A program made the position numbers and the translations under genes. Positions 21,121 through 30,853 of a stretch of 64,000 nt of DNA are shown here, piece after piece; positions within the stretch are counted from its first letter, which is position 1; every line of letters starts with the position of its first letter. Below the pieces are notes generated by a model that was not told the origin of the DNA, made no database searches, and saw only the letters and a program-made list of their open reading frames with translations. The stretch is from Maribacter sp. 1_MG-2023 (GTDB taxonomy: Bacteria > Bacteroidota > Bacteroidia > Flavobacteriales > Flavobacteriaceae), in contig NZ_JAUOPN010000002.1 in assembly GCF_030547005.1 (NCBI RefSeq), forward strand, positions 248,001 through 312,000. The letters are read 5' to 3'.

Positions 21121-22164
21121 TTAGGTGCTAGGCACTACATCTAGTTGATCAGTTGCTTGCCAATCATTCACCCACTTCGCCATTACCTTTACCCAGGCAT
21201 CATTATCGTTCATACAAGGAATATGCTTGTATTCCACACCACCAGCTTCCATAAACTGCTCTTTACCTTCCATTGCAATTTCTTCCAATGTTTCTAAACA
21301 ATCACTCACAAATGCAGGTGTGATCACAGCCAACTTTTTCTTGCCTTCTTTAGCTAAGCGCTCAAATTCATAATCGGTATAAGGCTTTAACCATGGATCA
21401 CCAGCCAAACGTGATTGAAACGAAGAACTCACTTGCTCTTCCTTTAACCCCAAATATGCCTTTACCATTTCGGTAGTATCATAAACTTGGTGTCTGTAAC
21501 ATGTATTATGGGCAACAGAATTTACGTTACAGCATGTACCGTCAATTTTACAATGAAAACTAGTAGGGTCACTTTTACGAATATGACGTTCAGGAATACC
21601 ATGATATGAAAACAAAATATGGTCGTAATCAAAGCCTTCTAATTCGTCTTTTATACTCTCTGAAAGCGCTTTAATAAACTCCGGATGCTTATAAAAAGCT
21701 GGTAACGTAGTAATTTTCATTTCAGGAAAGCCTGCTTTTTGCTCTTCCAACACTTTTACGACCACCGTTTCAAAGCTAGACATCGCATAATGTGGATATA
21801 ACGGAACCAGAAGTACATCGTCAACACCTTTATCTTTTAACTCCTGCATTGCCTTTTTAATAGACATGGTGCCATAACGCATACCTAAAGCCACTGGCAT
21901 TTCGGTCTGTGTTTTCAATTTATTAGAGAATCGCTCAGAAATAACAACTAACGGAGAACCTTCTTCCCACCATATTTTGGCATACGCCTCAGCAGATTTC
22001 TTTGGTCTAGTCTGCAAAATTATTCCTCTTACCAGAATAGTTCTTAACCATTTAGGAGCGTCAATCACACGCTCATCCATTAAAAATTCATCTAAATAGG
22101 GCTTAACATCTTTTGCGGTAGGACTTTCTGGAGAACCCAAATTGACCAATAATACTCCTTTCAT
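21121..22164 (-). CDS. hemH: Ferrochelatase
   Basis: Start set at 22164, giving MKGVLLVNLGSPESP, the classic N-terminus. The longer frame to 22260 adds 32 residues unlike any ferrochelatase. The 347-residue product has LFSYHGIPERHI (catalytic histidine) and the C-terminal PAFVSDCLETLEEI with the conserved glutamates. It inserts ferrous iron into protoporphyrin IX, the last haem step. A cluster of cysteines (KIDGTCCNVNSVAHNTCYRHQ region) is as seen in many relatives. It is divergent from the MscS gene and heads a likely minus-strand group with DUF3050 and MATE. Confidence 0.95.
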   Translation of the reverse strand: MKGVLLVNLGSPESPTAKDVKPYLDEFLMDERVIDAPKWLRTILVRGIILQTRPKKSAEAYAKIWWEEGSPLVVISERFSNKLKTQTEMPVALGMRYGTMSIKKAMQELKDKGVDDVLLVPLYPHYAMSSFETVVVKVLEEQKAGFPEMKITTLPAFYKHPEFIKALSESIKDELEGFDYDHILFSYHGIPERHIRKSDPTSFHCKIDGTCCNVNSVAHNTCYRHQVYDTTEMVKAYLGLKEEQVSSSFQSRLAGDPWLKPYTDYEFERLAKEGKKKLAVITPAFVSDCLETLEEIAMEGKEQFMEAGGVEYKHIPCMNDNDAWVKVMAKWVNDWQATDQLDVVPST

Positions 22165-22341
22165 AGCGTATGTGTTTGTTATTCGATTGCAAAAATAACA
22201 CATGCAAATCGATGATATTTTAATTTTCGGCAATAGTTTTTCTATACTCTCATAAAGCAATCTAATAACTGACCAATTAATTTTTAGTGCTATTTAATTT
22301 TAGTAAGTTGTAATTCGTCAAAAACTATAACACTTTTTACA

Positions 22342-23412
22342 ATGAATACTTTTTTTGATACTGTTCCTAAAAGTGCCCTATATCTGTTTCTAGCTTCTAC
22401 CTTAGGTATTCTTATTGCCTACTGGGTTGTTTCGTTCTTTATTAAAAAATATGGCAAAGATCCAAAATATCTATTGCCCAATGGAGCGTTTAGAAAAATT
22501 AGTCGACCCATTCTATTCATATTCCTTTCCATATTAATTCGTTCACAATCGTTACGTACGCTATTTCAAGTGGAGCATCATGAATATTGGTTTAAAAAAA
22601 CGAGTACTATCCTATTTATCGTTTCTGTAACCTGGCTGCTACTCAATTTATTGAAAATTGCAAAAAGTATAGTTGTCAATAATTATGATGTCAATGTCAA
22701 AAACAACCTGAAAGCTCGCCAAATATACACGCAGTTCAATATTCTAGAACGCATACTTATGATTACCATAATCATATTAGCAGCAGGTGCCGTTCTCATG
22801 AGTTTTGAAAGTATACGAGACTTGGGTGTCAGTATTTTTGCATCTGCAGGTGTAGCGGGTATTATCATTGGTTTCTCTGCACAAAAAATGATTGGTACCG
22901 TATTGGCAGGTATTCAAATTGCCATTGCGCAACCTATTAAAATAGATGATGTAGTAATTGTTGAAGGAGAATGGGGTCGAATCGAAGAAATAACCTTAAC
23001 CTATGTTGTCGTAAAAATTTGGGATAAACGTAGACTGATTGTACCCACGCCTTACTTCATTGAAAAACCATTTCAAAACTGGACCAAGACTTCTTCTGAT
23101 ATTTTAGGCACTGTTTTTCTCTATACCGACTACAATGTGTCTTTTGATGCACTTCGCGAAGAACTGACTAAAATTCTTAATAGTACGGATCTATGGGATA
23201 AAGAGGTCAACGTACTTCAAGTAACGGAAAGCAAGCAAAATTCAGTAGAAATTAGAGCCTTAATGAGTGCCAAGGACTCCCCTACTGCATGGGACTTACG
23301 TGTACTTGTACGTGAAAAATTAATTACTTTTTTACAACAAAATTATCCAGAGAGTATTGCAAGAAATAGGGTTTTGTTGGAAAAGTCTACGGATAATAAT
23401 AACAATTCATAA
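22342..23412 (+). CDS. MscS-family mechanosensitive ion channel
   Basis: A 356-residue protein with membrane helices near 13-32, 50-70, 86-106 and a pore helix in the region SIFASAGVAGIIIGFSAQKMIG, which carries the alternating glycine and alanine packing of MscS TM3. It continues with the beta domain motif IAQPIKIDDVVIVEGEWG. The channel opens under membrane tension to release solutes. Length and topology match the short MscS-like group common in Bacteroidota. The DUF1460 gene follows after 9 bases on the same strand, so the two are likely one operon. Confidence 0.9.
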   Translation: MNTFFDTVPKSALYLFLASTLGILIAYWVVSFFIKKYGKDPKYLLPNGAFRKISRPILFIFLSILIRSQSLRTLFQVEHHEYWFKKTSTILFIVSVTWLLLNLLKIAKSIVVNNYDVNVKNNLKARQIYTQFNILERILMITIIILAAGAVLMSFESIRDLGVSIFASAGVAGIIIGFSAQKMIGTVLAGIQIAIAQPIKIDDVVIVEGEWGRIEEITLTYVVVKIWDKRRLIVPTPYFIEKPFQNWTKTSSDILGTVFLYTDYNVSFDALREELTKILNSTDLWDKEVNVLQVTESKQNSVEIRALMSAKDSPTAWDLRVLVREKLITFLQQNYPESIARNRVLLEKSTDNNNNS

Positions 23413-23421
23413 TTTAGCTTT

Positions 23422-24264
23422 ATGAAACATAAATTTCTATTACTTTTTTTCTGCGGATGTCTATCAGCAAGCTTCTCTCAACAAATCACCTGCTCTCCAA
23501 AAAACAAAGCTGCTGTTGAAAATAAGCTAGCAGAAATCGACGGAATGGATAATGGTAATTTCGGTAAAACCATGGTGAGCGTCGGTAAAACGTTTATGAA
23601 AACTCCGTATGTTGCCAAAACCCTAGAGATTGGAGATACAGAAACATTAGTCGTAAACCTTCATGGGTTAGATTGTACCACATTCGTTGAGAATGTATTA
23701 GACTTTTCTAAGCTGTTGAGACAAGAAGATCTTTCATTTGATGCTTTTGTTAAAAACCTAGAAGTTATTAGATACAAAGACGGCGAACTAGAAGGTTACG
23801 CATCGCGTTTACATTACTTTTCTGAGTGGATTGCCAACAATGCCGAGAAAGGACTTCTAAAAGATATTACTGGTGAAATTGGTGGTACCGAAATCACAAA
23901 AGATATTGATTTCATGAGTACGCACCGAGATCTGTATCCCTTTCTTGCCGATGATTCTAATTTCTCAAAAATTAAAGCTTCTGAAAACTATTTAAACAGT
24001 CAGGCTATTTGTGTACTGGCACAAGATGAAATTGCCAAAAACGAGCATCTTATTCAATCTGGGGACATCATAGCACTTGCTACTTCTATAAACGGATTAG
24101 ATGTTACCCATACCGGTATTGCTACGCGCGAAAAAGATGGTAGAATTCACTTACTACATGCATCGACCGGATCAATGGAAGTTGAAGTTTCTAAATTACC
24201 GTTAGCAGATTATCTAAAAGGCATAAAAAGCAACACAGGTATTATGGTTGCAAGACCATTATAA
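23422..24264 (+). CDS. DUF1460 family secreted amidase-like protein (NlpC/P60-type fold)
   Basis: A signal peptide (LLLFFCGCLSASFS) precedes a DUF1460 domain with the nucleophile cysteine in LHGLDCTTFVENVL and a histidine in GLDVTHTGIA, followed by IHLLHAST. Structures of the family show NlpC/P60-like cysteine peptidases thought to cut N-acetylmuramoyl-L-alanine bonds of peptidoglycan. The assignment to cell-wall work is therefore family knowledge, not seen directly. A cysteine within the signal region (FFCGC) could also make it a lipoprotein, but the following residue pattern favours cleavage at SFS-Q. It follows the MscS gene closely. Confidence 0.8.
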   Translation: MKHKFLLLFFCGCLSASFSQQITCSPKNKAAVENKLAEIDGMDNGNFGKTMVSVGKTFMKTPYVAKTLEIGDTETLVVNLHGLDCTTFVENVLDFSKLLRQEDLSFDAFVKNLEVIRYKDGELEGYASRLHYFSEWIANNAEKGLLKDITGEIGGTEITKDIDFMSTHRDLYPFLADDSNFSKIKASENYLNSQAICVLAQDEIAKNEHLIQSGDIIALATSINGLDVTHTGIATREKDGRIHLLHASTGSMEVEVSKLPLADYLKGIKSNTGIMVARPL

Positions 24265-24268
24265 CTTT

Positions 24269-25159
24269 CTAACTACCCGCTAACGCCAATAAGTATTTTT
24301 TAGGGGTGGTATTATACTTCTTCTTAAAGGCAGCTATGAAATGACTAGAGGTACTATACCCTACTTTGAGTCCGATTTCATTGACATTATACTGACCGGT
24401 TTCTAAAAGACGCTTGGCATATTCCATTTTATGATCAAATAAAAAGCTGTAGACCGAATCACCATAAATTTGCTTAAACCCTTCTTTTAGTCGTTTTAAA
24501 CTCAAACCTATTTCACTTGATAGTTCAGCCAATGTTGGTGGCTCTGCCATATTAGCTAAAATAATTTCTTTCGCTTTTTTAATCTTCTTTACATTTTCCT
24601 CATCTGCTAAATATGGGCATTGTTCAATATCGGCATTGGGGCTTCTATTAAAGTATAAAGCTATTAATTCATAAATTTTACCTTTTACGTAAAGCGATTT
24701 TATAGAAGGATGTAGATTATAGTTCACGATCTGACTCAAAATAACCGCGATTGAAGGTGAAAATGGTTCTTGAGAATAGTATTTTTTCTCTTTATTATCT
24801 GAACTTAAAAACGGAATATAATCTGCCTCTGCAGTGAATAAAGAATGAAACTTACGCAGGGTCATTACCACAGAAACCAACGATGATTTTGAGCTAAGAC
24901 TTAAATTCAAAGGCAAGTCTAACTGCGTGTTATACAGCAACAAAGAATTCTCTTCTTTGACATCTAAACTATAATTACCTTGATTGAAATTATAGCTACC
25001 ACTACCCTTTAAACAAAAATGAATCTGAATAAATCGTTTATTGATTTCACGGGTATAATGCACTACGTGATCTTCTTCGTTGTGAAATTTAAGCACGTAA
25101 AATCCGTCTTCAATTAAAACCTCATCGTATGACCCTTGAGCGTTACTTTTTACTTCCAT
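24269..25159 (-). CDS. AraC-family transcriptional regulator
   Basis: A 296-residue protein with an N-terminal cupin-like ligand domain (about 20-180) and a C-terminal AraC helix-turn-helix pair. The first helix pair is in PPTLAELSSEIGLSLKRLKEGF and the second in NVNEIGLKVGYSTSSHFIAAFKKKYNTTPKKYL. It is divergent from hemA, with 192 bases between the two start codons, so the shared control region probably lies in 25160-25351. Control of the hem genes or of itself is likely but the ligand is not known. Confidence 0.85.
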   Translation of the reverse strand: MEVKSNAQGSYDEVLIEDGFYVLKFHNEEDHVVHYTREINKRFIQIHFCLKGSGSYNFNQGNYSLDVKEENSLLLYNTQLDLPLNLSLSSKSSLVSVVMTLRKFHSLFTAEADYIPFLSSDNKEKKYYSQEPFSPSIAVILSQIVNYNLHPSIKSLYVKGKIYELIALYFNRSPNADIEQCPYLADEENVKKIKKAKEIILANMAEPPTLAELSSEIGLSLKRLKEGFKQIYGDSVYSFLFDHKMEYAKRLLETGQYNVNEIGLKVGYSTSSHFIAAFKKKYNTTPKKYLLALAGS

Positions 25160-25309
25160 TTTCTTAAATCAAATTTATATCTATTTAGAAAGCATCTAAA
25201 TAAAATAGTCCGTATTCATTCAAACCATCATAAAATTATGGCTAATAAACTGATATTTATCATATTTTGCTCAAAAATTCGGCAGACGATACTAATTGTA
25301 CCGCTAGCG

Positions 25310-25341
25310 TTGTTTTTATTGAGTGGATGCTCATATTTTTG
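25310..25341 (+). promoter_or_regulatory. Possible Bacteroidota promoter for hemA
   Basis: TTG at 25310-25312 and TATTTTTG at 25334-25341 match the -33 TTG and -7 TAnnTTTG boxes of Bacteroidota sigma factors with a 21-base spacer. If used, transcription would begin only a few bases before the ATG at 25352, giving an almost leaderless hemA mRNA. Motif match only; AT-rich DNA makes such hits common. Confidence 0.35.
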
Positions 25342-25351
25342 TATCCGCTTT

Positions 25352-26608
25352 ATGAAGGACTATCACATTTCTAAACATAACTCATTTTACACCATTGGTC
25401 TTAACTACAAAAAGGCTGATGCTGAGGCTCGTGGTAAATTTAGTTTAGACGAAGTGGCTGTAAAATCACTTTTAATACAAGCTAAAGAACAGGGCATTGA
25501 TGGGTTATTGGCAACATCAACATGTAACCGTACAGAGTTACATGGCTTTGCGCAACATCCTTTTCAACTGATAAAATTATTATGCGACCACTCTAACGGA
25601 ACCGTTGAGGCTTTTCAAGAAGTAGCATATGTGTATAAAAACAAAGAAGCTATCAATCACCTCTTCAGAGTAGGTACAGGATTAGATAGCCAGATACTTG
25701 GTGATTTTGAAATTATCAGTCAATTAAAGCAAAGTTTTAAGCGTTCTAAAGAATTGGGTATTGCCAATCCGTTTATCGAAAGACTTTGTAATAGCATAAT
25801 ACAAGCGAGCAAGCGAATTAAGAATGAAACTGAAATTTCTTCTGGCGCAACCTCTGTAGCATTCGCATCTGTACAATATATTATGCGTAATGTTGAAAAT
25901 GTTACCGACAAGAATATTCTTTTATTCGGAACCGGGAAAATTGGTCGTAATACGTGCGAGAATTTAATAAAGCACACTAAAAATCCGCATATCACCCTAA
26001 TCAATAGAACTAAAGATAAAGCTGAGCAAATTGCAGGCAAGTTCAACCTAAGGGTGAAAGATTATGGAGATTTACAATCCGAAATAAGAACTTCAGATAT
26101 TTTGGTAGTTGCAACAGGTGCACAAAAACCTACGATTACCAAAGAATTAATCTATACGAACAAACCATTATTAATATTAGATCTTTCCGTACCAAAGAAC
26201 GTAGATGATTCTATTTCAGAAATGGATAATGTTACCGTAATTCATTTAGATCATTTATCTCAAATGACAGATGAAACTTTAGAGCGTAGAAAACAATTTA
26301 TACCAGATGCTGAAGCTATAAACGAAGAGGTGAAAAATGATTTTAACCAATGGTTAGAAACTAGAAAGTTTGCCCCAGTAATTAAGGCGCTAAAGCAGAA
26401 ATTGAAAACTATTAAGGACGAAGAGTTAGACTACCAATCTAAAAAAACGGTCGATTTTAATTCGCACCAAGCTGATGTGGTAACCAATCGCATCATTCAA
26501 AAAATAACCAAACAATTTGCAAATCATCTAAAAGATGACACGGTAGATTCCAATTCAAGTTTAGAATTTATCCAAAAAGTATTTCAATTAGAATTGGACG
26601 AACAATGA
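25352..26608 (+). CDS. hemA: Glutamyl-tRNA reductase
   Basis: Start set at 25352 (MKDYHISKHNSFYTIGLNYK), the position that begins the GluTR domain. The open frame upstream to 25136 is chance extension. The 418-residue enzyme has the catalytic cysteine C58 in TSTCNRTELH, the NADPH-binding LLFGTGKIGRN and the C-terminal dimerisation helices. It reduces glutamyl-tRNA to glutamate-1-semialdehyde, the first committed step of tetrapyrrole synthesis. Its stop overlaps the hemCD start by 4 bases (ATGA), which indicates coupled translation. The divergent AraC gene is the probable regulator. Confidence 0.95.
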   Translation: MKDYHISKHNSFYTIGLNYKKADAEARGKFSLDEVAVKSLLIQAKEQGIDGLLATSTCNRTELHGFAQHPFQLIKLLCDHSNGTVEAFQEVAYVYKNKEAINHLFRVGTGLDSQILGDFEIISQLKQSFKRSKELGIANPFIERLCNSIIQASKRIKNETEISSGATSVAFASVQYIMRNVENVTDKNILLFGTGKIGRNTCENLIKHTKNPHITLINRTKDKAEQIAGKFNLRVKDYGDLQSEIRTSDILVVATGAQKPTITKELIYTNKPLLILDLSVPKNVDDSISEMDNVTVIHLDHLSQMTDETLERRKQFIPDAEAINEEVKNDFNQWLETRKFAPVIKALKQKLKTIKDEELDYQSKKTVDFNSHQADVVTNRIIQKITKQFANHLKDDTVDSNSSLEFIQKVFQLELDEQ

Positions 26609-28185
26609 GTAAAGTAATACGATTAGGAACACGCGATAGTGAATTAGCGCTATGGCAAGCGAAAACCGTTAAAAGTCAACTTCAAGCATTAGGTTATAAA
26701 GTAAAATTAGTCCCTGTAAAATCTACGGGAGACCTAATTTTAGATAAACCACTATATGAATTAGGAATTACGGGAGTGTTTACCAAAACATTAGATGTTG
26801 CCATGATCAATGGTGATATTGATATTGCCGTACATTCTATGAAAGATGTACCTACCGCCTTGCCAGAAGGTATTGTAAAAGCTGCAGTTTTAAAGCGTGG
26901 TAATTACATGGACATTATGGCATTTAATGATAATGAGGAATTTTTAGGTTCTCGTGATGCCGTTATCGCCACTGGTAGCTTACGTAGACAAGCGCAATGG
27001 TTAAACAGATACCCAACACATACGGTTGTCGATTTAAGAGGAAATGTAAATAGACGGTTAGAAAAACTATACGAAAATGATTGGAACGGTGCAATTTTCG
27101 CCGCTGTAGGTCTAGAACGTATCGGTTTGGAACCAGAAAACACTATCGGACTTACTTGGATGTTACCAGCCCCTGCACAAGGTGCAATTATGGTAGTTGC
27201 CATGGAAGGTGATGAAGAAATTCGTGAAGCCTGCGCACAACTAAACCATGAAGAAACGGATACCTGTGTTACACTTGAAAGAGAATTTCTTAGAGAATTA
27301 GAAGGTGGTTGTAGTGCACCGATCGGAGCATTATCATATATCAACAAAGAAAATATTGTTACGCTTAAAGGCGTACTATTAAATGTTGATGGAAGTAAAA
27401 AACTGGAAGCAGAATTGACGGCGCCACTTGGTAAGCATCAAAATTTAGGTATCGACTGTGCTAAAAGTATTTTAGCCAGAGGAGGAAAACGATTAATGAC
27501 CGAAATGGCAAATGCTGGCTTAGAAGTCAATATATTTTCTACCAAAAAACTTACTCCGCCACAACAGTTACTATTAAACATATCGGTTAATGCCGATTCA
27601 GATGATTTTATAAAAATAAATCCGAATCGTATTTCTCCTATTATCTTGAAACAGCCACATAAAAATGTTGTTTTCACCAGTAAAAATGCGGTAGAAGCAG
27701 TATTAGCAAGTAGAGATGTTGCTGAGTTAGATTTTGAAAACATCTATTGTGTTGGTAGAAAAACACGTAGATTAATAAAAAATACTTTCGGTAAAGTGAC
27801 GCATTATGAAAATAATGCAAAAGATTTAGCGAAGCATTTAGTAGAGTTTATTGATGGTACTGAAGTCACCTATTTTCATGGCAATCTAAGTTTAGAAGAA
27901 CTACCAAGTATTTTAGAGGAAAACAATATTGAGGTAAACGCCATAGAAGCTTACAGAACTAAACTTTCTGGTAAAGCAATACCTGCAAGCGCAAAAGGGA
28001 TTCTATTTTTTAGTCCGTCGAACGTAGAAAGCTATTTAAAAGAGAATTCTACAGACAGAGTAGCATATTGTATTGGTGAAACCACTGCAAAAGCAGCTAG
28101 GGAACATTTCAAAGAAGTTAAAGTTGCCAAAATACCTACTGTAGAAAGTGTTATTGAATTGGTGAACAGTGACTATCAAGATTAG
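26605..28185 (+). CDS. hemCD: HemC-HemD fusion: porphobilinogen deaminase and uroporphyrinogen-III synthase
   Basis: Residues 1 to about 305 are a full porphobilinogen deaminase, with DIAVHSMKDVP, ATGSLRRQAQW, DLRGNVNRRLEK and the dipyrromethane cofactor cysteine C236 in LEGGCSAPIGA. Residues of about 315-526 form a uroporphyrinogen-III synthase domain (NVVFTSKNAVEAVL, FFSPSNVESYL, YCIGETTAKAA). One polypeptide would thus polymerise four porphobilinogens and close the ring, keeping the unstable hydroxymethylbilane local. The fusion is familiar in Flavobacteriaceae. It overlaps hemA by 4 bases and precedes hemE by 152 bases. Confidence 0.95.
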   Translation: MSKVIRLGTRDSELALWQAKTVKSQLQALGYKVKLVPVKSTGDLILDKPLYELGITGVFTKTLDVAMINGDIDIAVHSMKDVPTALPEGIVKAAVLKRGNYMDIMAFNDNEEFLGSRDAVIATGSLRRQAQWLNRYPTHTVVDLRGNVNRRLEKLYENDWNGAIFAAVGLERIGLEPENTIGLTWMLPAPAQGAIMVVAMEGDEEIREACAQLNHEETDTCVTLEREFLRELEGGCSAPIGALSYINKENIVTLKGVLLNVDGSKKLEAELTAPLGKHQNLGIDCAKSILARGGKRLMTEMANAGLEVNIFSTKKLTPPQQLLLNISVNADSDDFIKINPNRISPIILKQPHKNVVFTSKNAVEAVLASRDVAELDFENIYCVGRKTRRLIKNTFGKVTHYENNAKDLAKHLVEFIDGTEVTYFHGNLSLEELPSILEENNIEVNAIEAYRTKLSGKAIPASAKGILFFSPSNVESYLKENSTDRVAYCIGETTAKAAREHFKEVKVAKIPTVESVIELVNSDYQD

Positions 28186-28337
28186 CCTTTGGCTATTAAC
28201 ATAATTGCAATAGAATAAGAGACTTGAAGTCAATATTTGAATTGATTTGAATAGAATCTAAAATGACTAATAGTCTAATTAGTAAAATAAAAATAGCTAA
28301 AAGCCAAGGGCTAGCAGCTAAAAGCTATTACAAGAAT

Positions 28338-29369
28338 ATGAGCTTAAAAAACGACTTATTTCTAAAAGCCTTAAAAGGTGAAACGGTAGAAAGACCACCA
28401 GTGTGGATGATGCGTCAGGCAGGTAGATATTTACCTGAATTCATGGCCATCAAAGAAAAATATGATTTCTTTACAAGATGTCAGACTCCAGAATTGGCAT
28501 CAGAAATAACGGTTCAACCTATTCGTAGATACGGTATGGATGCCGCTATATTGTTTAGTGATATATTGGTAATACCACAGGCAATGAACATTCATGTGGA
28601 GATGAAGCCAAATTTTGGTCCGTATTTACCGAACCCTATTCGTAATCAAAAAGATTTAGATAGTGTTATTGTACCAGATGTTCATGAAACATTAGGTTAT
28701 GTAATGGAAGCCATTAAAGCGACAAAAGAAAAACTGAACGATGAAGTTCCATTAATCGGTTTTGCAGGTTCGCCTTGGACGATTTTATGCTACTGTGTAC
28801 AAGGCCAAGGAAGCAAAACGTTTGATAAGGCTAAAGAATTATGCTTTACGCAACCCGTTGTTGCTCACGAATTACTTCAGAAAATTACAGATACAACCAT
28901 TGCATACCTTAAAGCAAAAGTTGCTGCAGGCGTAGATGCTGTTCAAGTATTTGATTCTTGGGGTGGCATGTTATCCCCTTCCGATTATCAAGAATTTTCT
29001 TGGCAATATATTCAACAAATTATCGATGCTTTAAAAGATGAAGCTCCGGTTATTGTTTTTGGAAAAGGATGTTGGTTTGCATTAGGTGATATGGCAAAAT
29101 CTGGTGCTGCAGCACTGGGTGTTGACTGGACATGTTCTGCAAGAAATGCACGATACTTAAGTGGTGGTAAAATTACATTACAAGGTAACTTTGATCCATC
29201 TCGTTTGTTATCTCCGCCTTCTGAAATCAAGAAGATGGTACACCAAATGATCAATGAGTTTGGTAAAGACAGTTACGTGGTAAATTTAGGCCATGGTATT
29301 CTACCAAATGTTCCTGTTGAAAATGCCAAGGCATTTATTGATGCTGTAAAAGAATACAAGCAAGATTAA
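28338..29369 (+). CDS. hemE: Uroporphyrinogen decarboxylase
   Basis: Start set at 28338 ([15 protein letters not shown]), which fits the family. An upstream in-frame ATG at 28263 would add 25 residues encoded by a repetitive AGCTAAAAGC-like stretch and is unlikely. The 343-residue enzyme has the signature [16 protein letters not shown] with the substrate-binding arginines, the later GFAGSPWTI, and the C-terminal [11 protein letters not shown]. It removes four carboxyl groups from uroporphyrinogen III to give coproporphyrinogen III in the cytoplasm. The GNAT and hemF genes follow with short gaps, so the group is probably one transcript. Confidence 0.95.
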   Translation: MSLKNDLFLKALKGETVERPPVWMMRQAGRYLPEFMAIKEKYDFFTRCQTPELASEITVQPIRRYGMDAAILFSDILVIPQAMNIHVEMKPNFGPYLPNPIRNQKDLDSVIVPDVHETLGYVMEAIKATKEKLNDEVPLIGFAGSPWTILCYCVQGQGSKTFDKAKELCFTQPVVAHELLQKITDTTIAYLKAKVAAGVDAVQVFDSWGGMLSPSDYQEFSWQYIQQIIDALKDEAPVIVFGKGCWFALGDMAKSGAAALGVDWTCSARNARYLSGGKITLQGNFDPSRLLSPPSEIKKMVHQMINEFGKDSYVVNLGHGILPNVPVENAKAFIDAVKEYKQD

Positions 29370-29418
29370 CCCTAATAGGTTTAAAGAGAATTAAAGTAGC
29401 CGATATAATAATCGCATA

Positions 29419-29961
29419 ATGAATTCATTTCAACTACCAGATTTCGAAATAAATCCGATTTCAGAGAGAGATGGATGGCGTTTGTGTGATTTTATATCTA
29501 CCAATGCAGACCATATAAAACGATACTTCCCGAAAACGGTGGCTGCAAATCTTAATCCCACCTTATCCAATATTTTTGTCCTTGATAAAGTAGCAGAATT
29601 TCTTTCAGGTAAAGAGTATCTGTTTACCTTGAAAGAATCAGAACACAGAAAGATTATCGGTTTGGTATATCTTAAAGAACTAAAACGAGCCGAAAAAGAA
29701 GCAGAAATTGCTTATTGTATTGACTTCACACACCAAAAAAGAGGTATTACTTCTACCGCTGTTAAAACCATTTCAGAATGGGGTTTCAGCGAACAACATT
29801 TACAGCGACTCAAAATCATTGCTCATAAAGCGAACCTTGGCAGTATTAAGGTAGCAGAAAATTGTGGTTATCTTTGGAAAAAGACACTATTAAAAGAACA
29901 CACTCCGCCTAACGAAGACCCGTTAGATATGGAACTTTATGTTTTACAGAATGAAAGATAA
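29419..29961 (+). CDS. GNAT N-acetyltransferase, RimJ/RimL type
   Basis: A 180-residue acetyltransferase of the RimJ/RimL-like GNAT group. It has IGLVYLKELK, then IDFTHQKRGITSTAVKTISEWGF, which contains the acetyl-CoA pyrophosphate loop (Q-K-R-G-I-T), and HKANLGSIKVAENCGY. It should acetylate an amine, often a protein N-terminus or small metabolite; the target is unknown. It is embedded between hemE (49 bases upstream) and hemF, which starts 11 bases inside its 3' end, so it is co-expressed with haem genes. Confidence 0.85.
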   Translation: MNSFQLPDFEINPISERDGWRLCDFISTNADHIKRYFPKTVAANLNPTLSNIFVLDKVAEFLSGKEYLFTLKESEHRKIIGLVYLKELKRAEKEAEIAYCIDFTHQKRGITSTAVKTISEWGFSEQHLQRLKIIAHKANLGSIKVAENCGYLWKKTLLKEHTPPNEDPLDMELYVLQNER

Positions 29962-30853
29962 ATTTTACGCCTACATAGAACAACTTCAAGATACGATTAC
30001 TTCAAAATTAGAAGAAGTAGACGGTACAGCTACTTTTAAAGAAGACATTTGGGTACGCCCAGAAGGTGGCGGTGGCCGTACTAGAGTTATTGAAAACGGA
30101 GCAGTTTTTGAAAAAGGCGGCGTAAACATATCCGGAGTACATGGCGAGCTTCCGGATAGTATGAAGGCATATTTTGGAGTAGAAGATGCTAATTTTTTCG
30201 CCTGCGGATTAAGTTTAGTACTGCATCCGAAGAACCCGATGGTACCTACGGTTCATGCCAATTGGCGTTATTTTGAAATGTATGGCAAGGACGGCGAAAT
30301 TGTAGATCAATGGTTTGGCGGCGGTCAAGATCTGACTCCCTATTACTTATTTGACGAAGATGCAGTTCATTTTCATGAAGTTTGCAAAACAGCTTGCGAC
30401 AAACATAATCCTACATTCTACGACACCTATAAAAAACGTTGCGATGAGTATTTCTGGAACACCCATAGAAACGAAGCTCGCGGACTAGGCGGTTTATTTT
30501 TTGACTATTGCAAAGCAACACCAGAAATGGATATGCAAGACTGGTACAACTTCGTAACCGAAGTAGGGAATAGTTTTCTAGATTGTTATGTACCAATCGT
30601 TATAAAAAGAAAAGACCTTGAATACACCAAAGAACAGAGGGATTGGCAAGAGATTAGAAGAGGGCGATATGTAGAATTCAACTTGGTTCATGACAAAGGA
30701 ACCCTATTCGGGTTAAAGACGAACGGACGTATTGAAAGTATATTAATGAGCTTACCCCCACATGTACAATGGGTCTATGACCATCAACCAGAAAAGGGCA
30801 GTGAAGAAGAGCGTTTAATTGACGTATTGATGAAACCAAAAGAATGGGTGTAA
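29951..30853 (+). CDS. hemF: Oxygen-dependent coproporphyrinogen-III oxidase
   Basis: Start set at 29951 (MKDKFYAYIEQLQ). The 300-residue product shows RTRVIENGAVFEKGGVN, the VHANWRYFE motif, WFGGGQDLTPYY and the C-terminal GRYVEFNLVHDKGT, all hallmarks of HemF. It oxidatively decarboxylates coproporphyrinogen III to protoporphyrinogen IX using oxygen, so the organism makes haem by the aerobic protoporphyrin branch. It overlaps the acetyltransferase gene by 11 bases and the following outer-membrane protein gene by 10, pointing to one coupled operon. Confidence 0.95.
   Translation: MKDKFYAYIEQLQDTITSKLEEVDGTATFKEDIWVRPEGGGGRTRVIENGAVFEKGGVNISGVHGELPDSMKAYFGVEDANFFACGLSLVLHPKNPMVPTVHANWRYFEMYGKDGEIVDQWFGGGQDLTPYYLFDEDAVHFHEVCKTACDKHNPTFYDTYKKRCDEYFWNTHRNEARGLGGLFFDYCKATPEMDMQDWYNFVTEVGNSFLDCYVPIVIKRKDLEYTKEQRDWQEIRRGRYVEFNLVHDKGTLFGLKTNGRIESILMSLPPHVQWVYDHQPEKGSEEERLIDVLMKPKEWV

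Noticed and set aside
22165..22260. Longer hemH start at 22260
   Set aside because: The first 32 residues are not ferrochelatase-like, and the MKGVLLVNLGSP start at 22164 matches the family.
25136..25351. N-terminal extension of hemA with a lipoprotein-like LLSGCS stretch
   Set aside because: GluTR begins with the conserved block at 25352. The upstream open frame runs into the AraC gene and the promoter region and has no family support.
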